A stretch of DNA of 64,000 nucleotides from CAWCHZ01 sp963795555 (lineage in GTDB: Bacteria > Actinomycetota > Thermoleophilia > Solirubrobacterales > Solirubrobacteraceae), in assembly GCA_963795555.1 (NCBI GenBank), contig CAWCHZ010000002.1, positions 1,054,001 through 1,118,000 of the forward strand, in the 5' to 3' direction. Shown in pieces: positions 32,793 through 41,874 of the stretch. The number at the start of each line of letters is the position of its first letter. The first letter of the stretch is position 1. The notes beneath the pieces were generated by a model. It ran no database searches. It had not been told where the DNA came from and worked only from the letters and a program-made list of their open reading frames with translations. Position numbers and translations under genes: made by a program.

Positions 32793-35126
32793 TCAGCCGG
32801 CGTCCTCGGAGACCGCGACCCGCCCAACCAGCGGCCGACTGTCGACCGGCCGGCTCTCGACCGCCAGCCGAGGCAGCCGCCGGCCGAGCCAGTGCGGCAT
32901 CACCCAGGCGCGCCGGCCGAGCAGCTCGAGCACCGCGGGCAGCAGCAGGCTGCGCACCACGAAGGCGTCCAGGAAGACCGCGCTGGCGAGGCTCAACCCG
33001 AACAGCTTGAGCACACGTTCGTCGCCCAGCACGAACGACAGGAAGACGCAGATCATGATCGTTGCGGCCGCCGTGATCACGCGACCGGTCGAGGCCATGC
33101 CGTCGGCGACGGCGCGCGAGGCATCCCGGCGGCGCTCCCACTCCTCGTGGATGCGCGACACCAGAAAGACCTCATAGTCCATCGACAGACCGAAGACGAT
33201 CGCGAACAGCAGCACCGGGATGAAGGCGTCGATCGGCCCGCTCTTGACGTTGAAGACCCCGCCCAGCCAGCCGTGCTGGAAGATCGCCACAACCACCCCC
33301 AGCGACGCGGCGATGCTCAACAGGTTCATCACCGCCGCCTGCAGCGGGATCACCAGCGAGCGGAAGACGACCAGCAGCAGCAACGCCGACAGCACCACCA
33401 CGATGCCGATGAACAACGGCAGCTTGGCCGACAGCACGCGGCTGAAGTCCGCCTGCGCGGCGGTGACGCCACCGACGAGCAGGGTAGCCCCGCTCGCCCG
33501 CGCGATCGGTGGCAGCACGCTCGAGCGCAGTTGGCTGACGAGGGTGGCCGTCGCGGCTGCCTGTGGGGCGGAGCGCGGATAGACGCTCAGCACCGCCGTC
33601 CGCCCGCCGGGGCTCAGCCGGGCCGTCGAGACCGACGCCACATCGGGGACCGCGCGCAGCGCCGCCGGCAGCTGCGTCAGCGCGGCCGCGCTCGCCGCCG
33701 ACGGCAGCGACGCGACGACCTGCAGCGGCCCGTTGAAGCCCGGACCGAAGCCGCGCGCGAGCAGGTCGTAGGCCCGACGCGTGGTCAGCGTGGCCGGATC
33801 GTTGCCGGCGTCGCTGGATCCCAGCCGCAGCGACAGCGCCGGTGCGGCCAGCACGAGCATGATCGCCACGCCCGCCAGCGCCGCCGGCCAGGGGCGCCGC
33901 TGCACCAGGGCCGCCCAACGTGCCCAGCCGCGACCGAGCGGTTGTGTCGCCGTGGCGACGGCGCCGCCGCCCGCCTCGACGGCGTTTGCACGCGCGACCG
34001 CCCGCCGGCGCGCGCGTCGTCGATGCCGCCCCACGCGAGCGCCGAAGCGGCCGAGCAGGGCGGGCAGGATCGTCAGCGCCGCGAACATCGTCATCAACAC
34101 GCCGAGCGAGGCGGCGATCGCCAGGCCGTAGAGGAAGCTGACGCCGAGCGCGAACATGCCCAGCAGCGCGATGATCACGGTGCAGCCGGCGAACAGGACC
34201 GCGCGCCCGGCGGTGTCCATCGCGGCGATGATCGCCGTGCGCACGTCCTGCCCGCTGTTCAGGCTCTCGCGAAAGCGCGTGACGATGAATAGCGAATAGT
34301 CGATCCCCACGCCCAGCCCGATCATCACCGCCAGCTCGGTGGAGAAGTTCGGCATCGCGATGACATGGCTGCCGATCGCGATCAGGCCGACGCCGGTGCC
34401 GAGCCCCAGCAGCGCCGTGACGAGCGGCAAGCCCATCGCCAGGAACGAGCCGAATGTCAGCAGCAACACGATGATCGCGGCGGCGACGCCGATCCCGGTC
34501 GCGGCGCCGAGCGAGACGCGCTGGGCCTGCTCGATCGCCTGGCCGCCGAGCTCGACCTGCAGGCCCGGCGCGCGAGCGGCTTGCGCGACGCCGATGACCC
34601 GTTGGATCGCCGCGCGTGGAACCAGGTTGGCGCGCTCGTCGAAGCGTACGGTCGCGAACGCGATCCGCCCGTCGCTGGAGATCGCCCGCGTCCCGCTCGC
34701 ACCATAGGGGCTGACGACCTCGCTCACGTGGGGCAGCCGCGCGACCGAAGCGAGCATCGGCACCACGCGGGCGCGCACCGCCGGGTCGCCGACGCTGCCG
34801 CTGCTGGCCCGCAAGACGATCTGATCGCTGTCGCCCGACTGCGCCGGGAAGTCGCGCTTGAGCAGGTCGATGACGCGCTGGGACTCGGTGCCGGGCAGCG
34901 AGAAGTTGGTGGAGTAGCTGGCGCCGCCAACCGCGCCGGAGAGCGCGAGCACGCCGATCAGGATCACGATCCAAGCGAGCGCCACCAGCCGGCGGTGGTC
35001 GACCGCCAGCGCCGCAACCCTGGCGACCAGGCCCGAGCGTTCAGCCTCCGGGCTCAGGCGTTCAGCCGTCGGCTCGGGAGCGGCGGCTGCCGCAGCTGGA
35101 TCTGGTGAGAGGTTGCGTCGTGTCAT
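32793..35126 (-). CDS. MMPL/RND-family membrane transporter
   Basis: A 777-residue protein with the twofold MMPL architecture: a first span (LVALAWIVILIGVLALSG), an extracytoplasmic loop, a five-span block with GLGVGIDYSLFIVTRFRE (the GxxxDY-type proton relay), then a second half with AIVFGLSMDYEVFLVSRIHEEW. It likely exports lipids or hydrophobic drugs. A long Arg-rich stretch (RHRRRARRRAVARAN) separates the halves. The MarR regulator is divergent across a 97-nt AT-rich gap. Start ATG 35126 (MTRRNLSPD). Confidence 0.92.
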   Translation of the reverse strand: MTRRNLSPDPAAAAAAPEPTAERLSPEAERSGLVARVAALAVDHRRLVALAWIVILIGVLALSGAVGGASYSTNFSLPGTESQRVIDLLKRDFPAQSGDSDQIVLRASSGSVGDPAVRARVVPMLASVARLPHVSEVVSPYGASGTRAISSDGRIAFATVRFDERANLVPRAAIQRVIGVAQAARAPGLQVELGGQAIEQAQRVSLGAATGIGVAAAIIVLLLTFGSFLAMGLPLVTALLGLGTGVGLIAIGSHVIAMPNFSTELAVMIGLGVGIDYSLFIVTRFRESLNSGQDVRTAIIAAMDTAGRAVLFAGCTVIIALLGMFALGVSFLYGLAIAASLGVLMTMFAALTILPALLGRFGARVGRHRRRARRRAVARANAVEAGGGAVATATQPLGRGWARWAALVQRRPWPAALAGVAIMLVLAAPALSLRLGSSDAGNDPATLTTRRAYDLLARGFGPGFNGPLQVVASLPSAASAAALTQLPAALRAVPDVASVSTARLSPGGRTAVLSVYPRSAPQAAATATLVSQLRSSVLPPIARASGATLLVGGVTAAQADFSRVLSAKLPLFIGIVVVLSALLLLVVFRSLVIPLQAAVMNLLSIAASLGVVVAIFQHGWLGGVFNVKSGPIDAFIPVLLFAIVFGLSMDYEVFLVSRIHEEWERRRDASRAVADGMASTGRVITAAATIMICVFLSFVLGDERVLKLFGLSLASAVFLDAFVVRSLLLPAVLELLGRRAWVMPHWLGRRLPRLAVESRPVDSRPLVGRVAVSEDAG

Positions 35127-35223
35127 GCCGCGCTCTACCCTTGTTGAAGAGATTTGAAGACAAAATACTTTGGTTCCAACACTGTATGATCGCGGCGACG
35201 GGTCTGTCAAGGATCCAGCCCAG

Positions 35224-35799
35224 ATGAGCACCACGGACACGGCAGACGGCGGCGACGAGTCAGCAGTCATCGCTCGCCCGCCTGCGATCGAGGCCGACCT
35301 GCGTGAGCTCGTCCGCCTGATCGGCCCCGTGATCGGCGGCCTCAAGCGCGGCGCGGCCGGTCCGCCGCCGGTGATTGCCGCCGCCTTCCGCGCCGGCTCG
35401 CTCGGCGGCCGGCATGCCCCCGTGCTGATGACGCTCGCGCTCGACGGCGCGCTCAGCGTGGGCGAGCTGGCCAAGCGACTCGGCCTGAGCCTGACGACCG
35501 CCAGCCTGATGGTCAGCGAGCTAAGCCGCAGCGGACTGGTGGAGCGGACCGAGGACGAGCGCGACCGCCGCCGCACGATCGTCCGCCTGACCCCGGAGCA
35601 CCGCGAGCTGATGGACGCCTGGCTGGATCAGCGCCTCGAGCCGCTGCGTCGCACGCTCGCCCAGCTGACGCCCGAGGCGCGTTCCGGGTTCCTGGCCGGC
35701 TGGCGCGCGTTGCACGGCGAGGTGCGGCGCCTGCGCCCGGCGGACGGTGACGCCGACTGCGCGAGCGCCGATCCGCAGCTCCCGGACGACGCAGCCTGA
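35224..35799 (+). CDS. MarR-family transcriptional regulator
   Basis: 191 residues. The winged helix runs from LMTLALDGALSVGELAKRLGLSLTTASLMVSELSRSGLVERTEDERDRRRTIVRLTPEHREL, with the DERDRR wing typical for MarR. An acidic N-terminal extension of about 40 residues and a short acidic tail flank it. It is divergent from the MMPL gene and probably represses it. ATG 35224 is chosen; the preceding 50 nt are AT-rich promoter DNA (TATGAT at 35185-35190). The ligand is unknown. Confidence 0.88.
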   Translation: MSTTDTADGGDESAVIARPPAIEADLRELVRLIGPVIGGLKRGAAGPPPVIAAAFRAGSLGGRHAPVLMTLALDGALSVGELAKRLGLSLTTASLMVSELSRSGLVERTEDERDRRRTIVRLTPEHRELMDAWLDQRLEPLRRTLAQLTPEARSGFLAGWRALHGEVRRLRPADGDADCASADPQLPDDAA

Positions 35800-35801
35800 G
35801 C

Positions 35802-36473
35802 TCAGGTCACAGCGGTCGCGCGCTCACCGAGGATCCGCGCCAGCACCTCGAGCGCACGCTCGCGGTGGCGGTCCTGCGCGGCGATGGTCGCCTCGGCGTC
35901 GCGGCGACGCAGCGCCGCGAGGATCGCGCGGTGGTCATCGGCGGCGGCCGCACGTTGCTCCTCGGTGTTGGCGAACAGCGCGCGGTAGGCGTCGCTGGCG
36001 TCCCAGAGCTGGCGGATCATGCGCAGCAGCAGCGGCCGCTCGGCCGCTTTGTAGAGATCCAAATGGAAGCGGCGGTTGGCCTCGGCGTAGGCGGCCATGT
36101 CCTCTGCCTCGCGCGCGGCGTCGACCTCGTCGAGCGCTTCGGCGATGCGCGCCAGCATCTCCTCGTCGAGGCGCTCGACGGCGCTGCGGATCGCCTCCGC
36201 CTCGAGCAGCTCACGCAGGCGGTAGAGCTCGCGCAGGTCCTCGAGCGACAGCTCGGCGACGAATGATCCGCGCCGCGGCTCGTAGGTGACCTGGCCCTCG
36301 CCCTCGAGGATCTTCAGCGCCTCGCGCACCGGCACGCGCGATACGCCCAGCTCCTCGCCGATCTGCTCGGGGAGGATCTTCTGCCCGGGGCGCAGCTCGC
36401 CGGTGCCGATCCGCCGGCGCAGCTCGGCCAGCACGGCCTCCTGCGTCGAGATCGGCCGCACGAAGGCGCTCAC
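35802..36473 (-). CDS. GntR-family (FCD/FadR subfamily) regulator
   Basis: 223 residues: an N-terminal winged helix (LRRRIGTGELRPGQKILPEQIGEELGVSRVPVREALKILEGEG) and a C-terminal all-helical FCD domain with metal-type residues in ANRRFHLDLYKAA and ADDHRAILAAL. Such regulators respond to small carboxylates or acyl-CoAs. It is divergent from glutaryl-CoA dehydrogenase, with an ATCGTATACAAT site between, so it probably regulates that gene. The start is GTG 36473. It converges with the MarR gene, with 2 nt between the stop codons. Confidence 0.9.
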   Translation of the reverse strand: MSAFVRPISTQEAVLAELRRRIGTGELRPGQKILPEQIGEELGVSRVPVREALKILEGEGQVTYEPRRGSFVAELSLEDLRELYRLRELLEAEAIRSAVERLDEEMLARIAEALDEVDAAREAEDMAAYAEANRRFHLDLYKAAERPLLLRMIRQLWDASDAYRALFANTEEQRAAAADDHRAILAALRRRDAEATIAAQDRHRERALEVLARILGERATAVT

Positions 36474-36527
36474 GGCCTGGCTCCAGGAGGGAAGCGCCTG
36501 GCTCCGGTCGGCTCCATGATCCTTAAT

Positions 36528-36539
36528 ATCGTATACAAT
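36528..36539. promoter_or_regulatory. GntR/FCD-type operator between the regulator and gcdH
   Basis: ATCGTATACAAT is a near palindrome with a perfect GTATAC core in the 125-nt divergent gap. Its TnGTnnnACnA-like spacing resembles FCD-GntR operators. The same bases include a TACAAT that could be the gcdH -10 element. Confidence 0.55.
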
Positions 36540-36598
36540 TCATCGCCCGCGCCGTCCTGATTCAACCTCATAACGCGATCCCCAAGGAGCCAGCGCCC

Positions 36599-37789
36599 GT
36601 GTCCAGCGTCGCCACCGCCAAGCCCGTCCTCGATCCGCGCGATCCGCTCGCCCTCGGCGCCGAGCTGACCGACGAGGAGATCCTGATCCGCGACACGGTG
36701 CGCCGCTACGTGCGCGAGCGCTTCCTGCCCGGGATCGCCGAGCATTACGAGGCCGGCACGGTCGACGAGCGCATCCCCAAGGATCTCGGCGATCTCGGCC
36801 TGCTCGGCATGCACCTGAAGGGCTATGGCTGCGCCGGCGCCTCGGCGACCGCCTATGGCCTTGCCTGCTTGGAGCTGGAGGCGGGCGACTCGGGACTGCG
36901 CTCCTTCTGCTCGGTGCAGGGCTCGCTGGCGATGTTCGCGATCCACCGCTGGGGCAGCGAGGAGCAGCGCGAGCGCTGGCTGCCGGGGATGGCGGCTGGC
37001 GAGAAGATCGGCTGCTTCGGCCTGACCGAGCCCGACGTCGGCTCCAACCCGGCCGCGATGCGCACGCGCGCTCGCCGCGATGGTGACGAGTGGATCCTCA
37101 ACGGAGCCAAGATGTGGATCACCAACGGCTCGCTCGCCGACGTGGCCGTCGTCTGGGCACGCACCGAGGACGGCGAGATCAACGGCTTCCTCGTCGAGCG
37201 CGGGATGCCGGGCTTCAGCGCCCCGGCGATGCACAACAAGCTCTCGCTGCGCGCCAGCGTGACCAGCGAGCTGGTGCTCGATGGCGTGCGGGTTCCGGAG
37301 GAGAACCGCCTGCCCGAGGCCCGCAGCCTGCGCGGCCCGCTCTCCTGCCTCAACGAGGCCCGCTACGGCATCGTCTGGGGCGCGGCCGGCGCCGCGCGTG
37401 CCTGCTATGAGGCGGCGCTCGACTACGCCAAGAGCCGTCAGCAGTTCGGCAAGCCCATCGCCAGCTTCCAGCTGACCCAGGCCAAGCTCGTCGAGATGGC
37501 CGTCAAGACCCACCAGAGCATCCTGCTGGCGACGCGCCTCGGCCAGCTCAAGGACCGCGGCGAGCTCGCGCCCGAGCACGTCTCGTTCGGCAAGTACCAC
37601 AACGTCTCGGCCGCGCTCGATGTGGCTCGCAGCGCGCGCACGGTGCTCGGCGCCAACGGCATCACGCTCGAGTATCCGGTGATGCGCCACGCCAACAACC
37701 TCGAGTCGGTGTACACCTACGAGGGCACGCACGAGACGCACACGCTGGTGCTCGGCCAGGCGCTGACCGGGATCGGCGCGTTCGTCTGA
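36599..37789 (+). CDS. gcdH: Glutaryl-CoA dehydrogenase
   Basis: A 396-residue FAD enzyme that oxidises and decarboxylates glutaryl-CoA to crotonyl-CoA in lysine/tryptophan/aromatic breakdown. GCDH-type features are LKGYGCAGASATAYGLACLELEAGDSG, GCFGLTEPDVGSNPAAMRT and the catalytic Glu in YTYEGTHETHTLVLGQALTG, closer to GCDH than to short-chain ACADs. Its product is the substrate of Ccr at 5.6 kb. The start is GTG 36599 with AAGGAG 10 nt upstream. The divergent GntR gene probably controls it. Confidence 0.9.
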   Translation: MSSVATAKPVLDPRDPLALGAELTDEEILIRDTVRRYVRERFLPGIAEHYEAGTVDERIPKDLGDLGLLGMHLKGYGCAGASATAYGLACLELEAGDSGLRSFCSVQGSLAMFAIHRWGSEEQRERWLPGMAAGEKIGCFGLTEPDVGSNPAAMRTRARRDGDEWILNGAKMWITNGSLADVAVVWARTEDGEINGFLVERGMPGFSAPAMHNKLSLRASVTSELVLDGVRVPEENRLPEARSLRGPLSCLNEARYGIVWGAAGAARACYEAALDYAKSRQQFGKPIASFQLTQAKLVEMAVKTHQSILLATRLGQLKDRGELAPEHVSFGKYHNVSAALDVARSARTVLGANGITLEYPVMRHANNLESVYTYEGTHETHTLVLGQALTGIGAFV

Positions 37790-37848
37790 GCGCCACCAGA
37801 CCGGCTCTGCGGCGCGCCGCCTAGAATCGCCGCGACGCGGAGCGCACC

Positions 37849-38331
37849 ATGGAGCTGACCACCGTCGCGATCGACAAGCCCGAGGACCTCAACCTGATCC
37901 TCGGCCAGGCGCACTTCATCAAGACGGTCGCCGACCTGCACGAGATGCTCGCCTGCTCCGCGCCGGCGCTGCGCTTCGGGATCGCCTTCTGCGAGGCGTC
38001 CGGCCCGCGGCTCGTGCGCCGGTCTGGCAACGACCCCGAGCTGGTCGAGCTGGCGGTGCGCAACGCTCAGGCGATTGGTGCCGGGCACGCATTCATCGTC
38101 TTCCTGCGCGAGGGCTTTCCGATCAACGTCCTCAACCAGGTCAAGCAGGTGCCGGAGGTCTGCCGGATCTACTGCGCCACGGCGAACCCCGTGCAGGTGC
38201 TGGTCGCGCAGACCGAGCAGGGCCGGGGGATCGTCGGCGTGGTCGACGGCGGCTCGCCGCTGGGCGTCGAGGACGAGCAGGACGTCGCCGCTCGCAACGA
38301 GCTGCTGCGACGCATCGGCTACAAGCTGTAG
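37849..38331 (+). CDS. Adenosine-specific kinase family protein (PF04008-like)
   Basis: A 160-residue compact protein. It starts MELTTVAIDKPEDLNLILGQAHFIKTVADLHE and has ALRFGIAFCEASGPRLVR and HAFIVFLREGFPINVLNQVKQVPEVCRIYCATANPVQVLVA, all hallmarks of the small archaeal/bacterial family annotated as adenosine-specific kinase. Biochemical support for the activity is limited to few members. It lies just before a ribokinase/nucleoside hydrolase pair on the other strand, compatible with nucleoside salvage. A GCGGAGC sequence 6 nt upstream may be the ribosome site. Confidence 0.85.
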   Translation: MELTTVAIDKPEDLNLILGQAHFIKTVADLHEMLACSAPALRFGIAFCEASGPRLVRRSGNDPELVELAVRNAQAIGAGHAFIVFLREGFPINVLNQVKQVPEVCRIYCATANPVQVLVAQTEQGRGIVGVVDGGSPLGVEDEQDVAARNELLRRIGYKL

Positions 38332-38364
38332 GGCGTCGCCCTGTGAAGAGACGCACGCGCGGCC

Positions 38365-39333
38365 CTAGCGCTCGCCGCGCCGGCGGGCGGCGATGTCTGC
38401 GGCGGAGGGGATCGATGGGGCAGCGCCGGGTCGCTCGACGGCGAGCGAGCCGGCCGCGTTGGCGTCCGCGATGGCCTCCACGATGTCGACGTCCAGCGCG
38501 AGGCGTGCCGCCAGCACACCGCAGAACGTGTCACCCGCGCCGGTGGTGTCGACCACGCGAGCGGGTGGTGCGGCCACACTTGCGCGCAGACCCTGGCGAT
38601 CAGCAACCATCGCGCCCGCCGCGCCAAGGGTGACGACAACGCACGGCACACGCTCGAGCAGCCGCTCGAACGCCTGCGCGACGGCGGGCGGCCGACCCCG
38701 CTCGGCGTCGATGGCGGGTGGGTCCCCCCGCTCGGCGGCGCAGCCGGGGTGCCCGCCCAACTCAGCCGCCTCGTGCTCGTTGACGATCAGCACATCGACG
38801 AGCGGCCAGAGCTCCGCATCGCAGGCGCGGTCGCAGGGCGTGGCGTTGAGCAGCACTCGGGCTCCGTGCTCGCGCGCCGCCCGAGCGGCCTGGATGAAGG
38901 CGCTCGCCGGCGTCTCGAGCTGGCCGAGCAGCACTCGCGCGCGGCGCGCGCGTGCCAGCTCAGCAGGGACCAGATCGACCAGCTCGCCGTTGGCACCCGC
39001 CACCACGATGACGCTGTTCTCACCGCGCTCGTCGACGACCACGGCGGCCATGCCGGTCGTGGCCTCGACGCTGCGCAGCGCGTCGACCGCAACGCCCGCC
39101 GCGCTCAGGTTCGCACGCAGCAGCTCGCCCTCGGCGTCCGCCCCTACGGCCCCCAGCAGGCAGGTGCGCGCGCCCGCGCGCGCAGCGGCGATCGCCTGAT
39201 TGGCGCCCTTGCCGCCGCACGCTCGCGCCGCGCCTGAAGCCAGCACGGTCTCACCCGGCTGGGGCAGGGTCGCCACGGAGAGCGTCAGGTCGACGTTCGC
39301 GCTGCCGAGGACGACGACGTCCGCCGCGCTCAC
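38365..39333 (-). CDS. rbsK: Ribokinase (PfkB family)
   Basis: A 322-residue sugar kinase phosphorylating ribose. ADVVVLGSANVDLTLSV is the N-terminal strand, GGKGANQAIAAARAG the substrate loop, and DTTGAGDTFCGVLAARLA the anion-hole and catalytic Asp motif. A duplicated 14-bp block (39321-39334 and 39339-39352) gives two in-frame GTG starts, 39333 and 39351; the latter overlaps the upstream stop as GTGA. The domain fits 39333. A Gly/Pro-rich internal duplication (AERGDPP, AERGRPP) interrupts the middle. It is coupled with the nucleoside hydrolase: hydrolase releases ribose, ribokinase traps it. Confidence 0.9.
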   Translation of the reverse strand: MSAADVVVLGSANVDLTLSVATLPQPGETVLASGAARACGGKGANQAIAAARAGARTCLLGAVGADAEGELLRANLSAAGVAVDALRSVEATTGMAAVVVDERGENSVIVVAGANGELVDLVPAELARARRARVLLGQLETPASAFIQAARAAREHGARVLLNATPCDRACDAELWPLVDVLIVNEHEAAELGGHPGCAAERGDPPAIDAERGRPPAVAQAFERLLERVPCVVVTLGAAGAMVADRQGLRASVAAPPARVVDTTGAGDTFCGVLAARLALDVDIVEAIADANAAGSLAVERPGAAPSIPSAADIAARRRGER

Positions 39334-39347
39334 ACAGCCCGCCGCGC

Positions 39348-40316
39348 TCACAGAGTCAGCAGACGTTCGAGCAGGCGCGGCACGAACGGCTCGGCCAGCG
39401 ACAGCACGACGCGACAGCTCGCCCCCGCCTGGGTGGGGAAGCCCCGAAAGCGGCCGCGCAGGTCGCAGATCGTCTGACCGCGGCTGGGCCCATAGCCATG
39501 ATCGACCTCGACGTGCACCGTTGGGGCCAGGGCGAGCTCGACGTCGCCAAGGGCGATCGCCGCCGCCAGGGCGTCGTGGCAGGGAGCGCAGGGACGACCG
39601 AAGACTCCGCGGTAGAAGCCGAAGTAGTACGCGAGCGCCTGGCCGATCAGCGCGGCGAGGGAGTCGGGCGACTCCAACAGCTTGCGGCGCTGGTCCTCCT
39701 CGACCACGTTGTCCATCGTGACGTCCAACGGCACCAGCGTGATCGGCCACGGCGCGGCCAGCACGGCGGCGGCCGCCTCGGGATCGCGATGAATGTTCGA
39801 CTCGGCGACCGGGGTGGCGTTTCCGGGGACGCTGGCGGCGCCGCCCATGATCGTCAGGGCCCGCACCCAGGTCGCGATCCGCGGCTCGAGCCGCAGCGCC
39901 AGCGCGAGGTTGGTCAGGGGAGCGGTCGCGATGAGCTCCAGGCGCCCGGCATGCTCGCGGGCCAGTCGCACGATCATCTGCGCGGCCGGCTCGCTGTCGG
40001 CGGCGCCACTCGCCGGCTCGCTGTCGGGCGAGTCGCTCACCGCCCACAGCCCCGTGTCGCCCATGCCATCCCGGCCGTGAACGACCGCGGCCCCACCGTC
40101 GAAGAGCCCCGAGAGCGGTGCCTGCGCGCCAACGGCGATCGGGATCCGCGACCTGCCCGCGCGCTCGAGCAGCGCGGCGGTGTTGGCGGCGGCGCGCACT
40201 GCGGAGACGTTGCCGAACACGGTGCTGACCCCAACCAGCGCCAGGCGCGGATCGCCGAGCAGATAGAGCAGCGCGACGGCATCGTCGATTCCCGTGTCGC
40301 AGTCCATCAGGACCAC
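39348..40316 (-). CDS. Inosine/uridine-preferring nucleoside hydrolase
   Basis: A 322-residue Ca-dependent hydrolase. The signature MDCDTGIDDAVALLYLL (DxDxxxDD) binds Ca and ribose. VSTVFGNVSAVRAAANTAALLE, LTIMGGAASVPGNATPVAESNIHRDPEAAA and the C-terminal CHDALAAAIA also match the family. A short Ser/Asp/Glu/Pro repeat (VSDSPDSEPASGAADSEPAA) is inserted mid-protein. GTG 40316 is the best start, giving MVLMDCDTG; fdhD ends 24 nt upstream. It probably acts with the ribokinase. Confidence 0.9.
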   Translation of the reverse strand: MVLMDCDTGIDDAVALLYLLGDPRLALVGVSTVFGNVSAVRAAANTAALLERAGRSRIPIAVGAQAPLSGLFDGGAAVVHGRDGMGDTGLWAVSDSPDSEPASGAADSEPAAQMIVRLAREHAGRLELIATAPLTNLALALRLEPRIATWVRALTIMGGAASVPGNATPVAESNIHRDPEAAAAVLAAPWPITLVPLDVTMDNVVEEDQRRKLLESPDSLAALIGQALAYYFGFYRGVFGRPCAPCHDALAAAIALGDVELALAPTVHVEVDHGYGPSRGQTICDLRGRFRGFPTQAGASCRVVLSLAEPFVPRLLERLLTL

Positions 40317-40339
40317 CCGCTGTCCGTCGCCGGCGATTC

Positions 40340-41236
40340 CTACACCACCCGCTGCTCGCCCGTGTAGACGTTGATCTGGCCAGCGCGCGCGAAGCCCGCC
40401 AGCGTCATGCCGCGATCGGTGGCCAGCTCGATCGCCAGCGAGCTCGGCGCGCCGACGGCGACGATCAGCGGAGCGCCGGCAACGGCCGCCTTCTGCACGA
40501 GCTCGAACGACAGCCGGCCGCTGACGCAGAGGATCCGCTCGCGCAGCGGGACGAGTCCCTCCAGCAGCGCTCGACCGATGACCTTGTCCATCGCGTTGTG
40601 ACGCCCGACGTCCTCGCGCACGATCAGCAGCTCGCCGGCGGCGTCGAACAGCCCGGTGGCGTGCAGTCCGCCGGTGCGCGCAAATGTCGGCTGACGCAGC
40701 AGATCGGGCAGCCCGGCCAGCAGTGCGCGTGCCACCCGCGGACCGGCCTGCGCGGGAGCGGCGTGGACGGCCACCTGCTCGAGCGCGCCCTTGCCGCAAA
40801 CGCCGCACGAGGAGGTCGTGTAGAAGTGCCGCTCGCCGGGATCGCCGGTCAGCGGGCCGCCGACCTCGACGATGTTGGCGGCGAGGTCCGCGCTCGGGCC
40901 AACCGGCCGCGGCCCGTCGATCAGCCCCTCCCCGTAGAGGAAGCCCAGCGCCAGCTCCTCGTCGTGGCCCGGCGTGCGCATCGTGACCGACAGCGCACGT
41001 CCGTCGACGCGAATCTCGAGCGGCTCCTCGACGGCGACCTCATCGCGGCGGCCGTCGTGGACGACCGCGGCAACCATGCGCGGGGCGGCCTCGTCGGTGA
41101 TCCGTGGAGCGCTCACGCCCCGGGCGATGATAGTGCGCCTCACCGGCGCGTTGAGTGCCTTCCCGCGCTCGGCCCCCGCGCCTGCCCGCGCTCGGCTCCG
41201 CGCCGGCCCGCGACTCATCACGGAGACGATCGGCAT
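40340..41236 (-). CDS. fdhD: Formate dehydrogenase accessory sulfurtransferase FdhD
   Basis: Transfers sulfur to the Mo/W cofactor of formate dehydrogenase. The family Cys motif is TSSCGVCGKGALEQV; EDVGRHNAMDKVIG and CVSGRLSFELVQKAAVAGAP are also diagnostic. No fdh structural gene is in the window, so the target enzyme is elsewhere; moaA at 11.7 kb is consistent with Mo-cofactor use. The longest ATG frame is given (298 residues), but the first 30 residues are low-complexity Arg/Ala/Gly, and GTG 41143 (VRRTIIARG) would give a more usual 267-residue protein. Confidence 0.9.
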   Translation of the reverse strand: MPIVSVMSRGPARSRARAGAGAERGKALNAPVRRTIIARGVSAPRITDEAAPRMVAAVVHDGRRDEVAVEEPLEIRVDGRALSVTMRTPGHDEELALGFLYGEGLIDGPRPVGPSADLAANIVEVGGPLTGDPGERHFYTTSSCGVCGKGALEQVAVHAAPAQAGPRVARALLAGLPDLLRQPTFARTGGLHATGLFDAAGELLIVREDVGRHNAMDKVIGRALLEGLVPLRERILCVSGRLSFELVQKAAVAGAPLIVAVGAPSSLAIELATDRGMTLAGFARAGQINVYTGEQRVV

Positions 41237-41250
41237 ATGATCAGCGAGCT

Positions 41251-41865
41251 TTGACGCACGACGCGCCCGACATCCGCGATCCCGAGGTCATCAAGCTGCT
41301 CGCCCATCCGATGCGGGTGCGAATCCTGGGACTGCTCGAAGGTCGCGTGCTCAGCACCAGCGAGCTTGCCGACGAGCTGGATGCACCGCCGCGCAGCGTG
41401 AGCTATCACGTGCGCAAGCTCTATAGCCTGGGCCTGATCCAGCTCGCCGACGAACGGCGCCGCCGCGGAGCGATCGAGCGCTATTACACAGCTGTCGCCA
41501 GCGCCACGATCAGCGACGAGACGTGGGGCAAGCTGCCGACGATGGTCAAGCGGGCCGCGCTGGCCGCGCAGCTGGACCACCTGGCAGTGCATGTCACCGA
41601 CGGTGTCGAGGCGGGCGGCTTCGAGCACTCGGAGAGCCGCCTCAGCGAGATGCCGATCACGGTCGACAGCGTCGGCTGGGCGGAGCTGGCACAAGAGCTC
41701 GCCAGCGTCTTCGAGCGCGTCAGCAAGATCGGGGCGGACGCCGCTCGCCGTCTGGGACCCAACGCCCACGAAGCCGAGCGTCATGCCAACGTCGTGATGA
41801 TGCTCTTCCAGCCGGCCGGGAGCCTGCCCCCCGAGCAGCGCGAGGGGATGCTGCCGGAGCCCTAG
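41251..41865 (+). CDS. Winged-helix (ArsR-like HTH) regulator, paralogue A
   Basis: About 204 residues. DPEVIKLLAHPMRVRILGLLEGRVLSTSELADELDAPPRSVSYHVRKLYSLGLIQLADERRRRGAIERYYTA is an ArsR-like winged helix; the C-terminal part ends in ERHANVVMMLFQ. Three paralogues in this window share the DPxxxKxLxHPLRxxIL start and the VVMMLF/VVMMLY end. The start is TTG 41251; TATGAT (41236-41241) lies 9 nt upstream, so the mRNA may be leaderless. No metal-binding Cys pair is seen. The ligand is unknown. Confidence 0.8.
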   Translation: MTHDAPDIRDPEVIKLLAHPMRVRILGLLEGRVLSTSELADELDAPPRSVSYHVRKLYSLGLIQLADERRRRGAIERYYTAVASATISDETWGKLPTMVKRAALAAQLDHLAVHVTDGVEAGGFEHSESRLSEMPITVDSVGWAELAQELASVFERVSKIGADAARRLGPNAHEAERHANVVMMLFQPAGSLPPEQREGMLPEP

Positions 41866-41874
41866 CGGGCCCTC

